A stretch of 64,000 nucleotides of DNA from Methylomonas aurea (lineage in GTDB: Bacteria; Pseudomonadota; Gammaproteobacteria; Methylococcales; Methylomonadaceae). Below, one piece after another: positions 18,450 to 28,200 of this stretch (position 1 is the first letter of the stretch; each line of letters starts with the position of its first letter). A model generated the notes under the pieces. It was not told the DNA's origin, did no database searches, and saw only the letters and a program-made list of their open reading frames with translations. Where the stretch lies: the NCBI RefSeq assembly GCF_024505045.1, contig NZ_JANIBM010000023.1, positions 1-64,000 on the forward strand, read 5' to 3'. A program made the position numbers and the translations under genes.

Positions 18450-18469
18450 TGCCAAATCTGGATAAAGCA

Positions 18470-19099
18470 ATGAGCGTATCAATCAAAGAAGTCATGACCA
18501 CCTCGCCGGTAATGCCGGTGATGGTCATCAATAAACTGGAAAACGCCGTGCCACTGGCTAAAGCCCTGGTCGAAGGCGGCTTGAAGGTACTGGAAATCAC
18601 CTTGCGCACCCCAGTGGCGCTAGACGCGATCCGCCAGATCAAAGCCGAAGTGCCGGGAGCGATCGTCGGGGCCGGTACCATCATCAACGTGCAGACCCTG
18701 CACCACGCGATCGAGGCCGGTGCTCAATTCATCGTCAGCCCCGGCGTGACCGATAATTTACTGGACGCAGCACTGGAAACCAGCGTGCCTCTACTGCCTG
18801 GAGTGATTACGCCAAGCGAAGTCATGCGTTTGTTGGATAAAGGCATTACCGCGATGAAGTTTTTCCCCGCCGAAGCCGCCGGCGGCATTCCGATGCTGAA
18901 GTCGATAGGCGGACCGCTGCCGCAAGTCACGTTCTGCCCGACCGGCGGTGTCAATCCGAAAAACGCACCTGAATATCTGGCTCTTAGTAACGTCGCCTGC
19001 GTCGGCGGCTCCTGGATGGCACCGGCCGAACTAGTCGACGCCGGCGATTGGACCGAAATCACCCGCCGCGCGGCGGCCGCATCGGCGTTAAAAAAATAA
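18470..19099 (+). CDS. eda: KDPG/KHG aldolase
   Basis: Splits 2-keto-3-deoxy-6-phosphogluconate to pyruvate and glyceraldehyde 3-phosphate. 209 residues. The catalytic Glu42 lies in LEITLRTP and the Schiff-base Lys130 in MKFFPAEAAGG. The phosphate site is FCPTGGVNPKNAPEYL. It completes the Entner-Doudoroff pathway started by zwf, pgl and edd. The 122-base gap after gnd contains an imperfect inverted repeat, so expression may be partly uncoupled from the upstream genes. Confidence 0.96.
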   Translation: MSVSIKEVMTTSPVMPVMVINKLENAVPLAKALVEGGLKVLEITLRTPVALDAIRQIKAEVPGAIVGAGTIINVQTLHHAIEAGAQFIVSPGVTDNLLDAALETSVPLLPGVITPSEVMRLLDKGITAMKFFPAEAAGGIPMLKSIGGPLPQVTFCPTGGVNPKNAPEYLALSNVACVGGSWMAPAELVDAGDWTEITRRAAAASALKK

Positions 19100-19131
19100 T
19101 CTGCCGGACGTCGCCATCCCGCCGCTTTGGC

Positions 19132-19150
19132 CATCGGCCGCCAGCCGATG
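19132..19150. terminator. Weak hairpin after eda
   Basis: A 7-bp stem CATCGGC (19132-19138) and GCCGATG (19144-19150) closes a 5-base loop 32 bases after the eda stop. No T run follows, so this is at best a weak or factor-dependent terminator. Confidence 0.35.
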
Positions 19151-19275
19151 CATGGCCTTATCAGCTGCCGTTCGAAAATCCATTGGCGGGCGGACGTCCC
19201 TCCGGATTACAAATCCGATAACCGTTCCGCCCCCGCTTGATTCAACATTACCGTTGCCGGCCCAGGGCGCTGCCC

Positions 19276-20223
19276 ATGAAAAAACCGCTATTGCGCTATT
19301 TTCGCCGCGAATTCAACGCCATGGGGACGCCGTGCGAAATCCAGTTGTTCGCGGCCGGCAAAGCCGCAGCGATGGCCGCCGCCGATGCGGCCATCGCCGA
19401 CGTTCAGCGCTTGGAAGCGCGTTATTCGCGTTACCGCAACGATAGTTTTTTATCCGAAATCAATCGCGCGGCAGCCGTCGGCGCTGCGATCGAAGTCGAC
19501 GAGGAAACCGCCGGCCTGCTGGATTACGCCGCAACTTGCTACGCGCAAAGCGACGGCCTGTTCGACATCACCTCCGGTATCCTGCGCCGGGCCTGGAAAT
19601 TCGATTCCGGCCAATTGCCGGAGCAATCCTTGCTCGACGAATTGTTGCAGTGCGTCGGCTGGCACAAATTGAGCTGGCAACGTCCGTGGCTGACCTTCAC
19701 CGTGCCAGGCATGGAAATCGACTTCGGCGGTGTAGTCAAGGAATACGCCGTTGATCGGGCCGCGGCATTGTGTATCGCCCATGGTATCCGCCACGGCCTG
19801 GTCAATCTGGGCGGCGATATCAAAGTGGTCGGCCCCCGTGCCGACGGCAGCCCCTGGCAGATTGGGATCCGCCACCCCCACCACCCCGGCAGTTTATTAG
19901 ATACCTTGGCGCTGACAGCGGGTGCGGTTGCCAGCAGCGGCGATTACGAGCGCTGCATAACCCTGAACGGCGCGCGTTACGGCCACGTCCTGAATCCGCG
20001 CACCGGCTGGCCGGTCAGACATCTGGCCGCGGTCACCGTGTTCGCAGAATTCTGCGTCGTGGCCGGCAGCGCATCGACGATTGCGATGCTGAAAGAAGGC
20101 GACGGCCCCGCTTGGTTGGCCGACCTACAACTGCCGCATCTATGGGTGGACGTGAACGGGTTTTGCGGCGGCTCGCCGGAACTTGGGATTCCGCCATCGA
20201 CCGGCCAGAAGCGGCAATCCTGA
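19276..20223 (+). CDS. apbE: ApbE-family FAD:protein FMN transferase
   Basis: Attaches FMN covalently to Thr/Ser of target flavoproteins such as NqrB/NqrC or RnfG/RnfD subunits. 315 residues from the ATG at 19276; the frame opens at 19237. Family motifs: FNAMGTPCEIQ at the N terminus, DFGGVVKEYAVDRA, GLVNLGGDIKVVGPR, LTAGAVASSGDYER and YGHVLNPRTGWPV. There is no signal peptide or lipobox, so it may act in the cytoplasm or the real start may lie elsewhere. No Nqr, Rnf or other obvious target gene is nearby. Confidence 0.88.
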   Translation: MKKPLLRYFRREFNAMGTPCEIQLFAAGKAAAMAAADAAIADVQRLEARYSRYRNDSFLSEINRAAAVGAAIEVDEETAGLLDYAATCYAQSDGLFDITSGILRRAWKFDSGQLPEQSLLDELLQCVGWHKLSWQRPWLTFTVPGMEIDFGGVVKEYAVDRAAALCIAHGIRHGLVNLGGDIKVVGPRADGSPWQIGIRHPHHPGSLLDTLALTAGAVASSGDYERCITLNGARYGHVLNPRTGWPVRHLAAVTVFAEFCVVAGSASTIAMLKEGDGPAWLADLQLPHLWVDVNGFCGGSPELGIPPSTGQKRQS

Positions 20224-20227
20224 ACGC

Positions 20228-20644
20228 TCAAGGTCCTTCCGGCTCGGTAAATTCGTAGAGTTTGTATTTTTCCACCAAGGGCCGCAGAACCTGCTGGGCA
20301 AGCCGCAGATATTCCGGATCTTTCAGAAATTGCTCGTAAGCCTGCCGGCTTTCGAACACGGCGGAAACTGCGACATCGTAGCTGTCGTCCAGCGCAGCGT
20401 TGGGCCGGCTACGGCTGACTGCGGCCGGGGTGCCGGCGTCGTAAGCGACCACTCCCGGCAGTCGGGCCAAAGGCCGGCTGGCCGCAATGTATTGCTGGCG
20501 CAATTGCTCGTTGCCGGACTGCTTCAACCAAACGACGGCGACATGATGCACTCTAGCGCCGGCTTCCCCGGCTCGAGGCGGCACGGTCTGGGCACAGCCA
20601 GCGGCTAACAAGGCCACCAGCAATAAGCAAATTAACGGTTTCAC
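20228..20644 (-). CDS. Lipoprotein with stress-responsive A/B barrel (Dabb) domain
   Basis: 138 residues. The signal peptide MKPLICLLLVALLAAGC has its lipobox Cys at 17 and Ala at +2. The mature part reads as a Dabb-type ferredoxin-like barrel: VHHVAVVWLKQSGN, then a helix, PGVVAYDAGTPAA, DDSYDVAVSAVFESRQAYEQFLKDPEYLRLAQQVLRPLVEKYKLYEF cut into its usual elements. Dabb domains are usually cytoplasmic and of varied function; an exported lipidated version has no assigned role. It ends 4 bases past the convergent apbE stop. Confidence 0.75.
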   Translation of the reverse strand: MKPLICLLLVALLAAGCAQTVPPRAGEAGARVHHVAVVWLKQSGNEQLRQQYIAASRPLARLPGVVAYDAGTPAAVSRSRPNAALDDSYDVAVSAVFESRQAYEQFLKDPEYLRLAQQVLRPLVEKYKLYEFTEPEGP

Positions 20645-20684
20645 GATCCGCTCTCCTGATCGGGTGAATGGGCCTGCACCAGAC

Positions 20685-21686
20685 TCATTGGCTGCGCAGG
20701 CGTTGGATACGTTCTTCGCTGGTCGGGTGGCTGGACAGGTAATCCGAACCGGCGCCGAGTTTTGCGTCTAGGCCGCGTTGCCGGGCGGTTTCCAGTTTCA
20801 GCAGCATATCCGCCAGGCGGCCGGGCGGAATCGCATTGGCCTGCAGCGCTTCGGCGGCAAAACGGTCGGCATCGCGTTCGAAATCGCGCGAATAGCGCGC
20901 TTCCAGCATCAAGGCCGGCGCCGCAGCCAGCATATTGCTGAAATCGCCGATATACCAGGCCATCGCCAGCCCGACCGCCGAAGCCTGCAACATCTGGCGC
21001 AAAGCATGACGCCCGGCAACATGGCCCATCTCGTGCAGCAAAACCGCAACGATTTCCTGGTCGTCTTCCGCCAATTCGACCAGCGCGTCCAATACCACCA
21101 CGGTACCGCCCGGCAACGCGAAGGCATTAGGACCCAACTCGGCACTGAACCGAAACTCGATTGCGCCGGGCCGACCCGCCGGATCGGGTAACACCAACTC
21201 CGCGACTCTGGCTTCGAGTCCGCGCCGCCGATCCGGGCTTAGCCGGCTGGTCTGAAATACTTTACCGTCCAGGTCCGCCAAAACTTCGCGGTCCAGGCTC
21301 GCGGCAAGTTCGGCCGGAATGCGTTGTGCCAGCCTTTGTGCGGCGTAGGGCAACCCCCAAAGATAGCCGGCTCCGGCCAGCGCCAGTACCAATAACAAGG
21401 CCAATCCCGACCAGCGCCAACTATTCTCCAACACTGCCACCCGGCTGTCGGCGCCCGGGAACAACTCGGCGAAACCGCGGTTGTCGGCTACCTCGCAGCG
21501 GGCACCGTCGGCGAACAAAACCACCCGCGGCGTGCTGCCGAGCGGCGGTTGAATCTCAAGCGCGGATATCGCATCGCGGCGGACGATTTCCTTACCTTGC
21601 AGCAACAGCTTATCGCCCTCCAAGCACAACGTGACCGGATGGGCCTTGGCGTTGCGGCCATCGTAGTAAACCGCCGCCAACCGCAT
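20685..21686 (-). CDS. M48-family zinc metalloprotease, membrane-anchored
   Basis: 333 residues. The first 85 form a small beta-rich domain. A membrane helix follows at about 92-112, then an M48 peptidase domain with HEMGH at 218-222 and the third zinc ligand in SRDFERDADRFAAE. Such proteins, related to HtpX, BepA and Oma1, take part in protein quality control at membranes. The ATG follows the stop of the DUF898 gene directly (TAAATG), so the two are translationally coupled. Similar DUF898 plus M48 pairs in other Proteobacteria suggest a shared job; the substrate is unknown. Confidence 0.87.
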   Translation of the reverse strand: MRLAAVYYDGRNAKAHPVTLCLEGDKLLLQGKEIVRRDAISALEIQPPLGSTPRVVLFADGARCEVADNRGFAELFPGADSRVAVLENSWRWSGLALLLVLALAGAGYLWGLPYAAQRLAQRIPAELAASLDREVLADLDGKVFQTSRLSPDRRRGLEARVAELVLPDPAGRPGAIEFRFSAELGPNAFALPGGTVVVLDALVELAEDDQEIVAVLLHEMGHVAGRHALRQMLQASAVGLAMAWYIGDFSNMLAAAPALMLEARYSRDFERDADRFAAEALQANAIPPGRLADMLLKLETARQRGLDAKLGAGSDYLSSHPTSEERIQRLRSQ

Positions 21687-22724
21687 TTACAAGGCGATAT
21701 CGAAATCGAACATTTCGGCCATTTCGTCGCCGGCCGCCGAGGCGCCGGCCTGCAGTCCGGCGACGAAATCGTCCATACTGCCCTCCACCAGCACCTGCAG
21801 ATGTTCGATCCGGTAACGCGCCAGCCGGATATCGGCAAACGGCTTGTATAGGCCCAGGGTCAACACCACCAACACGACGTTGCTCAGCATCAAGCCCAAC
21901 AATTGGTAGGCGCTGAGATTGGCAACGAAACGGTGTCCGCCCAACGTCGTCGAACCCCAGACCAGATTTTGCAAACGCGCCGTGACGTAGGGATAGGCGA
22001 ACAGCAACAGCCCCAGATACGTGCCGAGCGCAGCCAACAGCAGGCTCATGGCCGTTAACTGGCCCTCTTCCACTGCGAACCAGCCGTTGCTGCCGAGTAC
22101 GCTGGTCAACACCATCAATCCGGCGAACAACACCACGCCCAACATCAGCGTCATCAGATAAATGCCGTAGTAAGCGCCGGCACCCGCGGAGAACCTAAAC
22201 TCGGCGCCACCGTAGGCGCTGTTATTGCGGGTATAGGCCGCCATGCGCTGTTGCGCGAACGGCCACAACAAACCCAAGCTAAGACCGGCCAGCAGCGGCC
22301 ATAACAAAAACACCAGGTAAGCCGGCCCGATCCGGCCGCGAAACGCGAAACGTAAGCCGCGGTAGCTGGTATTGTGCAATCTGAACCGTAACGACCTTAC
22401 CAACAACCAGGGGGCCAAGGTCACGATCAGAATCAAAATGAACGCCGCCGCCGTGGGCGCGAAGCTGCTGGCGGCGGTATAGGCAGCGAACAGGGCAAAG
22501 GCAACCAGCCGACCTTTCAGGATGGCCTTGGGGTCGCCGTGGTAATCGAAACCCGCACCGGCCAAACGGGTGTGCCGGTAAAAGTACTGGTTACGGCGCA
22601 CCTTGGCCCAGGCCGAATAGATTCCGAGCGTCGCGATACTCAAGCAAACATTGACGATCCAAAGTCGAAAATACTCGCTGCCGCTACCGCTGAAATGCAG
22701 GGGCTGCGCCTGATGCTGTGCCAT
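21687..22724 (-). CDS. DUF898 (YjgN-like) integral membrane protein
   Basis: 345 residues from the ATG at 22724, which has GGGAGG eight bases upstream; the frame is open to 22802. Family features are FSGSGSEYFRLWIVNVCLSIATLGIYSAWAKVRR cut into a leading soluble motif and first helix, YRHTRLAGAGFDYHG, and a repeated second half ending YKPFADIRLARY. About seven to nine hydrophobic segments are visible. The motif FRLWIVNxxLxxxTLGIYSAWAK is typical of DUF898. Function unknown. Immediate coupling to the M48 protease suggests that the two act as a unit. Confidence 0.85.
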   Translation of the reverse strand: MAQHQAQPLHFSGSGSEYFRLWIVNVCLSIATLGIYSAWAKVRRNQYFYRHTRLAGAGFDYHGDPKAILKGRLVAFALFAAYTAASSFAPTAAAFILILIVTLAPWLLVRSLRFRLHNTSYRGLRFAFRGRIGPAYLVFLLWPLLAGLSLGLLWPFAQQRMAAYTRNNSAYGGAEFRFSAGAGAYYGIYLMTLMLGVVLFAGLMVLTSVLGSNGWFAVEEGQLTAMSLLLAALGTYLGLLLFAYPYVTARLQNLVWGSTTLGGHRFVANLSAYQLLGLMLSNVVLVVLTLGLYKPFADIRLARYRIEHLQVLVEGSMDDFVAGLQAGASAAGDEMAEMFDFDIAL

Positions 22725-22795
22725 GTGGACCTCCCTTTGGTTAAAATTTCGGACCAAGCATAGTGCATGTCTTGGCCCTGGTAAAAATATTGGCG

Positions 22796-22823
22796 TTGGC
22801 AATTACGGGCCGTGGCCTATAAT
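22796..22823 (+). promoter_or_regulatory. Sigma-70 type promoter for the chemoreceptor gene
   Basis: TTGGCA (22796-22801), 16 bases, then a perfect TATAAT (22818-22823). Initiation near 22830 would give a leader of about 128 bases before the ATG at 22958. No FliA-type GCCGATAA box was found, so the receptor may not be under class 3 flagellar control. Confidence 0.6.
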
Positions 22824-22832
22824 GCCTAGCCG

Positions 22833-22894
22833 GAGCTCTGAGTTGTTCTGCCGTGGTTTAAAACTCAGCCGCAGACCGTGGCCGCCGTAAGCTC
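22833..22894 (+). promoter_or_regulatory. Possible structured 5' leader of the chemoreceptor mRNA
   Basis: Two nested helices can form at the predicted 5' end: CTGAGTT (22838-22844) with AACTCAG (22862-22868), enclosed by GAGCT (22833-22837) with AGCTC (22890-22894). The sequence does not match the c-di-GMP (GEMM) or cobalamin riboswitch consensus as far as I can tell. It may be a regulatory leader or chance. Confidence 0.3.
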
Positions 22895-22957
22895 GACACC
22901 AGCCACTGCTCCCGGTGAAAAATCCTGTCCACCCGGAACCGAATAACAAGAATAACG

Positions 22958-24535
22958 ATGAAAAACAATCAACCTGTCACGCAGCGGGAAATCTCTTACG
23001 GCCCGGAAACCACCATCACCTCGGCCACTGACCCGGCCGGCGTCATCAACTACATCAACCAGGATTTTCTGAAAATCAGCGGTTTCGGCCAAGACGAACT
23101 GGTCGGCAAAAGCCACAACGTCGTCCGCCATCCCGACATGCCGCCGGCGGCTTTCGCCGACTTATGGCAGACCATTAAAAGCGGCCGCCCCTGGATGGGT
23201 ATCGTTAAGAACCGCTGTAAAAACGGCGACCATTATTGGGTCGATGCCTTTGTGACGCCGCGCTTCGCCAACGGCAACATCGTCGGCTACGAGTCGGTGC
23301 GGGTGAAACCAGACGCGGGTTGCGTCGCCCGCGCCGACGCCATCTACCGGCAATTAAACGTCGGCAAAACACCCGCGGCCGGCAGCGGAGTCGGCCTGGC
23401 GGCCAAGCTGGCGCTGGGCTTTGCCGCGATCCAAGCGGCCGGCTGCGCCGGCTTGGCCTTGGCCGGCTCGATTTCGCCGGCTATCGCGGCGATAACCTTC
23501 GCCGCCACGGCGGCAGCGGCCTACGCCTGGACCGCGTTGGCGCTCCGGCCGTTAAAGGCCGCCGCCAGCGAAGCCCGAGACATCATCCGCAACCCGTTGA
23601 TGCAACAAGTCTACACGGCCGACGCCGGCGAAGCGGGCCAATTGCTGTTGGCGATCAAATTGCTGAAAGCCAAGTCCAGAACCATCATTCGCCGCCTGAT
23701 CCAAGCCACCGAACCGCTAGCCGAAAAAGCCGAAGCCAGCGACCGCGCCGTGAAAAGCGTCAATCTGGCCATGGCGCGGCAGATGGGCGAAATCGAACAG
23801 GTAGCCGCCGCGATTCACCAGATGAGCGCAACGGTCAGCGAAGTCGCCCGTAGCGCCGCCCATGCCGCGCAAGCCACCAATGACGCCAACCGCCAATCCC
23901 AGGACACTCTGGCCCGGGTGAACGACAGTATCGAGATGATCAACCGGTTGGCTACCGCCGTCGACCAAGCCGAAGCGGTAATCCAGGTACTAGCCGACCG
24001 CAGCAAACAAATCGGCGGGGTATTGGATGTAATCCAGGGCATTGCCGAACAAACCAACCTACTGGCGCTGAATGCCGCGATCGAAGCCGCGCGCGCCGGA
24101 GAACAGGGCCGCGGCTTCGCGGTCGTGGCCGATGAAGTACGCACCCTCGCCGGCCGCACCCAAAACTCGACCGAGCAGATCCATAAAATGATCGAGGCCT
24201 TACGCGGCGGTGCCGACAATGCGGTGCAGGAGATGGCCAAGGTCCGCGAACTGGCTATCTCCGGCGCGGCGCAAGGTAAGAATTCGACGCAACTGCTGCA
24301 GGAAATCGGGCGTTCGGTGGGCGTGATCAACGACATGATCGTGCAAATCGCCAGCGCGGCGGAACAGCAGCATGCCGTTGCGGAAGACATATCCCGCACC
24401 GTGGAAGCGATCGGCACCTTATCGCGCGAGACCACCAATCACGCCAATCTGGCTAGCGCCGCCAGCGGTAGCGTATCGGAGCTGAGCAAGGAACTGGATA
24501 TGATGGTCGAGCAATTCGACGACAGATCGAATTAG
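22958..24535 (+). CDS. PAS-domain methyl-accepting chemotaxis protein (Aer-like)
   Basis: 525 residues. An N-terminal PAS domain (about 15-125) begins with the Aer-type pattern TITSATDPAGVINYINQDF, and its NVVRHPDMPPAAFADLW segment is typical of Aer-like receptors. Two close membrane segments (about 145-190) form a hairpin with almost no periplasmic loop, so the sensor is cytoplasmic. The signalling domain contains the highly conserved hairpin tip IAEQTNLLALNAAIEAARAG, followed by GRGFAVVADEVRTLA. In E. coli Aer the PAS domain binds FAD and senses redox state; FAD binding here is inferred. No che genes are in the window. Confidence 0.92.
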   Translation: MKNNQPVTQREISYGPETTITSATDPAGVINYINQDFLKISGFGQDELVGKSHNVVRHPDMPPAAFADLWQTIKSGRPWMGIVKNRCKNGDHYWVDAFVTPRFANGNIVGYESVRVKPDAGCVARADAIYRQLNVGKTPAAGSGVGLAAKLALGFAAIQAAGCAGLALAGSISPAIAAITFAATAAAAYAWTALALRPLKAAASEARDIIRNPLMQQVYTADAGEAGQLLLAIKLLKAKSRTIIRRLIQATEPLAEKAEASDRAVKSVNLAMARQMGEIEQVAAAIHQMSATVSEVARSAAHAAQATNDANRQSQDTLARVNDSIEMINRLATAVDQAEAVIQVLADRSKQIGGVLDVIQGIAEQTNLLALNAAIEAARAGEQGRGFAVVADEVRTLAGRTQNSTEQIHKMIEALRGGADNAVQEMAKVRELAISGAAQGKNSTQLLQEIGRSVGVINDMIVQIASAAEQQHAVAEDISRTVEAIGTLSRETTNHANLASAASGSVSELSKELDMMVEQFDDRSN

Positions 24536-24548
24536 CCCGCCAACCGCA

Positions 24549-25115
24549 CTATTCCGCCACCTTCCATTTGATATTGCAGCCGATGCTCGGTATCTGCTCG
24601 GCACTGACCGGCCGGCCGGCGAGCAGATCGTCCAAGGCGTTGCGCAAATCGGCACCGGTTACCAGCTCGGCGTTCTTCGGCGTCGCCGCATCCAACCGGC
24701 CGCGGTAGACGCAAGCCAGATCGGCATCGAACAGATAGATGTCCGGCGTGCATGCCGCCTGATAAGCTTTGGCCACCGCCTGGCTTTCGTCGTACAGGTA
24801 GGCGGCAAACGGATTGCCCCACTCGGCCATCATCGCTTGCATTTTGTCGGGCGCATCCTCCGGGTAATTGACGACGTCGTTGGCGCTGATGGCAATCGTC
24901 GCTACGCCGGCCGCGGCATATTCGCGGGCGATCGCGATCAGCTGTTGTTTGACGTGCAAAACATAAGGGCAATGGTTGCAGATGAACATGATCAGCGTCG
25001 CCCGCTTGCCGCGCAATTCCTGCAACGTCAACTCGCGACCGGTCACAGTGTCGGGCAAACGAAAGTCGGGAGCGACGGTACCGAGCGGCAACATCGCGGA
25101 AGCAGTAGCGGCCAT
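24549..25115 (-). CDS. Thioredoxin-fold (AhpC/TSA-like) protein
   Basis: 188 residues from the ATG at 25115, which has AGGA about eight bases upstream; the frame opens at 25160. The domain starts LGTVAPDFRLPDTVTG and carries FICNHCPYVLHVKQQL, so the active site is CxxC (CNHC) followed by PYV. This is typical of the PRX-like thioredoxin family protein that recurs in Proteobacteria and cyanobacteria. C-terminal TPDIYLFDADLACVYRGRLD is the cis-Pro region. There is no signal peptide. Likely a thiol oxidoreductase or peroxidase; the partner is unknown. The gene converges with the chemoreceptor gene with a 13-base gap. Confidence 0.85.
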   Translation of the reverse strand: MAATASAMLPLGTVAPDFRLPDTVTGRELTLQELRGKRATLIMFICNHCPYVLHVKQQLIAIAREYAAAGVATIAISANDVVNYPEDAPDKMQAMMAEWGNPFAAYLYDESQAVAKAYQAACTPDIYLFDADLACVYRGRLDAATPKNAELVTGADLRNALDDLLAGRPVSAEQIPSIGCNIKWKVAE

Positions 25116-25235
25116 AAGAATTCCTGTCTGGATTGAGAAACGGCCGCGATTATAAAACAAGCCCGGTCTGGTTTTAGCCGGAAAATCGCATTAACATCCG
25201 TCACCGGTTTCGGTTTATTACAGCTTTATCCGCAT

Positions 25236-28200
25236 ATGATCGAATCAGCACACACCGCACGGTTGGCCGGCGCTCCCTATCTGGAAAGCTACGTATTGAC
25301 CGAAAAGCTCGGCGAAAGCCTGCAAGCCTCGGTTTACAAGGGTTACCACAAGCACGTTCCCGAATACCCGCTAGTGATCAAGTGCCTGAAACTGCTGTCG
25401 AGCTGGGAAGACCAATCCAGGCATTTGCGGCAAAAAATCGAACGACTAAAAGTCTTGCACGACCCGCGGGTCAGCACACCGCTGGCGCTGGAATCCGACG
25501 ACGGCGAGCAATTCATCGTCCAGCCCTGGTTCAACGGCCAACCGCTCAACCACTGGGCCGCGCTAAGGCAAGCCGTGCCGCTCCGCGATTTCTTCGCCCT
25601 GGCCTGCGCGCTGGCCGAAATTCTGCAAGCGGTACACGATGCCGGCATCACCCACGGTGGCGTCAAACCGAATAACATTCTGGTCCACAACGGCAATCTG
25701 AACCTGCGTTTGACCGATTTCATCACACCGCTGGACATTCGCGACGTCAGCCATTTCATCTACGACCCGGAGTTCGTCCGCAACACGCTGGCTTATACCT
25801 CACCGGAGCAATCCGGCCGGATCAATTACCGGGTGGACTTCTCGACCGACCTGTATTCGCTGGGTATCGTGTTCTACGAGTTGCTGACCGGCCGCCTGCC
25901 TTTTTTTTCCAACGACCCGTTGGAATTGATCCATTCCCACTTGGCCGAGGAGGCGGTCAAAGTCCACGACATCTGCCCCGGCGTGCCGCGCCCGCTGAGC
26001 GAGATCGTCGCCAAACTGACGCTGAAGCAGCCGGAAAAACGCTACCAAAGCGCTTCCGGCCTGTTGGCCGACTTGCTGCGTTGCCAGAAAGAATACGCCG
26101 CCGGCGCCGCGGTCGGCGATTTTGCGATCGGTCAGCACGACCGCAGCCGCCGGGTGATTTTCATTTCGAAAATGGTCGGCCGCCAAACCGAAAGCGATTT
26201 GATCCGCAGCGAATACGAACAGGTCGGCCGCGGCGAGTTCCGTTCGGTGTTCATTTCCGGGCTATCCGGGATCGGCAAAACCCGCTTGATCCAGGAACTG
26301 CAAAAACCGCTAGTCAAAAACCGCGGTTATTTCACGTCGGGTAAGTTCGACCAGTACCAGAAGAACATTCCCTACAGTTCGCTGATCCAAGCCCTGCGCA
26401 ACCTTATCCGCACCTTTCTAACCGAGAGCGACACCCAGCTTCGGCACTGGCGCGACAAAATCCTGGAGGCGGTGGAACACAACGGCGGGGTCATCATCGA
26501 CGCGGCGCCGGAATTGGAATTCATCATCGGCCCGCAGCCGGAACCGGCGCATCTGCCGCCGATGGAAGCTCGCCACCGTTTCAATAACCTATTCGGCCGC
26601 TTCCTGGCCTGCCTGGCCAGCGCCGAAAATCCGCTGGTGTTGTTCATCGACGATTTGCAATGGTGCGACAGCGCCAGTTTCGACTTTCTGCAAAACCTGT
26701 TCGCCAACCACCGCGAACATCCTTTCTTATTTTTCATCGGCGCCTACCGCCATAACGAGGTCGACAATGCCCACCCGCTGACCAAGTTGATCCGCAATGT
26801 CGGCGAGCAAGGCGGCCCGTTGCGGGAAATTCGGCTGGAAGCGCTGAGCGACGCCGACTGCCACGAAATGGTGGCCTATATCCTGGACTCGCCGTTGGCG
26901 GCGACGGCAAAACTAGCCGAATTCATCGCCCATCTGACCGAAGGCAATCCTCTGTTCGTCAGCGAGAGCCTGGCCTGGCTGTATAACGAAGGCTTGCTCA
27001 GCACCGACGCCAACCGCTTCTGGCGCTGGGACATGCGGCGCATCCGCGACTCGCGGATGCCGGCCAACGTGGTCGAACTGTTCGGCGCCAAGGTACGCAA
27101 GCTGCCGGCCGAAACGCTGCGTGTCTTGGAGCATTGCGCCTGCATGGGCAACCGTTTCAGTGTCGAGGAACTGGCGCTGGTCATGGATCTGCGCATCGAA
27201 CCTTTGTTCGAAGCGCTTAAGCCGGTGTTGAGTTCCGGACTGCTACTGGAGAATAAGGCCGATCTGCAGTTCGTCCACGACCGGGTGCAGGAAGCCGTGC
27301 TGCAACACGTCGACCCCGCGGCTAGGCCCGGCATTCACTGGCGTATCGGCAACCGCCTGATGCGAGGCATCGCGGTCGGCGGCGATCTACAGTGTCTGGA
27401 TAACCTGTTTACGATCGCCGCGCACCTGAACCGCGGCCGCCCGGAGATACTCGACAAAGAGACGGCTTATTGGCTGGCCGACATCAACTTCCAGGCCGGC
27501 AACAAAGCTCTGGATGCCCTGGCCGGCGAAGCTGCCAACGAATTTTTCCAGAAAGCCCACGATTATTTACCGGAAGATAGCTGGGAAGCGGCCTATGCCC
27601 TGACCTTCCGGATATACCAACGCCTGGCCAAAACCCATCTGATGTGCGGCCGCTACGAAAGCTCGGAGGCGTTGCTGAACCGTTTGATCGAGTGCGCGGT
27701 CAGCGACCTCGATAAAGCCGAGGCTCTGGCCGAACAAACCACCTCGCTGTCCTCGTTCGGCAACTTCAAGCAAGCCATCGCCACCGCCAACCGCGGCTTG
27801 GCTTATTTCGGCAAATCCATTCCCGAGGATGCCGACCAGGCCCGGCAACGCATGCTGGAATTGATGGCCAGCATCGACCGCTGCGGCGACGTCTGGCAGA
27901 CCATACTGAATATGCCGTTTACCGAACAACGGCAAAGCAAAATCGAGCTGGCTTTTTATAGCGAGCTGATCCCGGATTTGTACATGTGCGGCTTGGTACC
28001 GCAGTTGTATTTGTCCGCCGCGCAATCGACGCTGCATTGCCTGGAAGGCGGGATGGACGAATCGGTGATCTATTCGTTTTCGATCATGGGCTTGAATCTA
28101 GGGGAACAGGGCCGCTTCGAACAAGCCTTCAAATACCAGGATCTGGCGCACGACTTGTGCGCCAAGTACCCCAATACGTTCGGTGCCACCCGCGGCATGA

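Noticed and set aside
22833-22957. c-di-GMP (GEMM) or cobalamin riboswitch in the chemoreceptor leader
   Set aside because: The conserved cores of both classes could not be found; only simple nested helices are visible.
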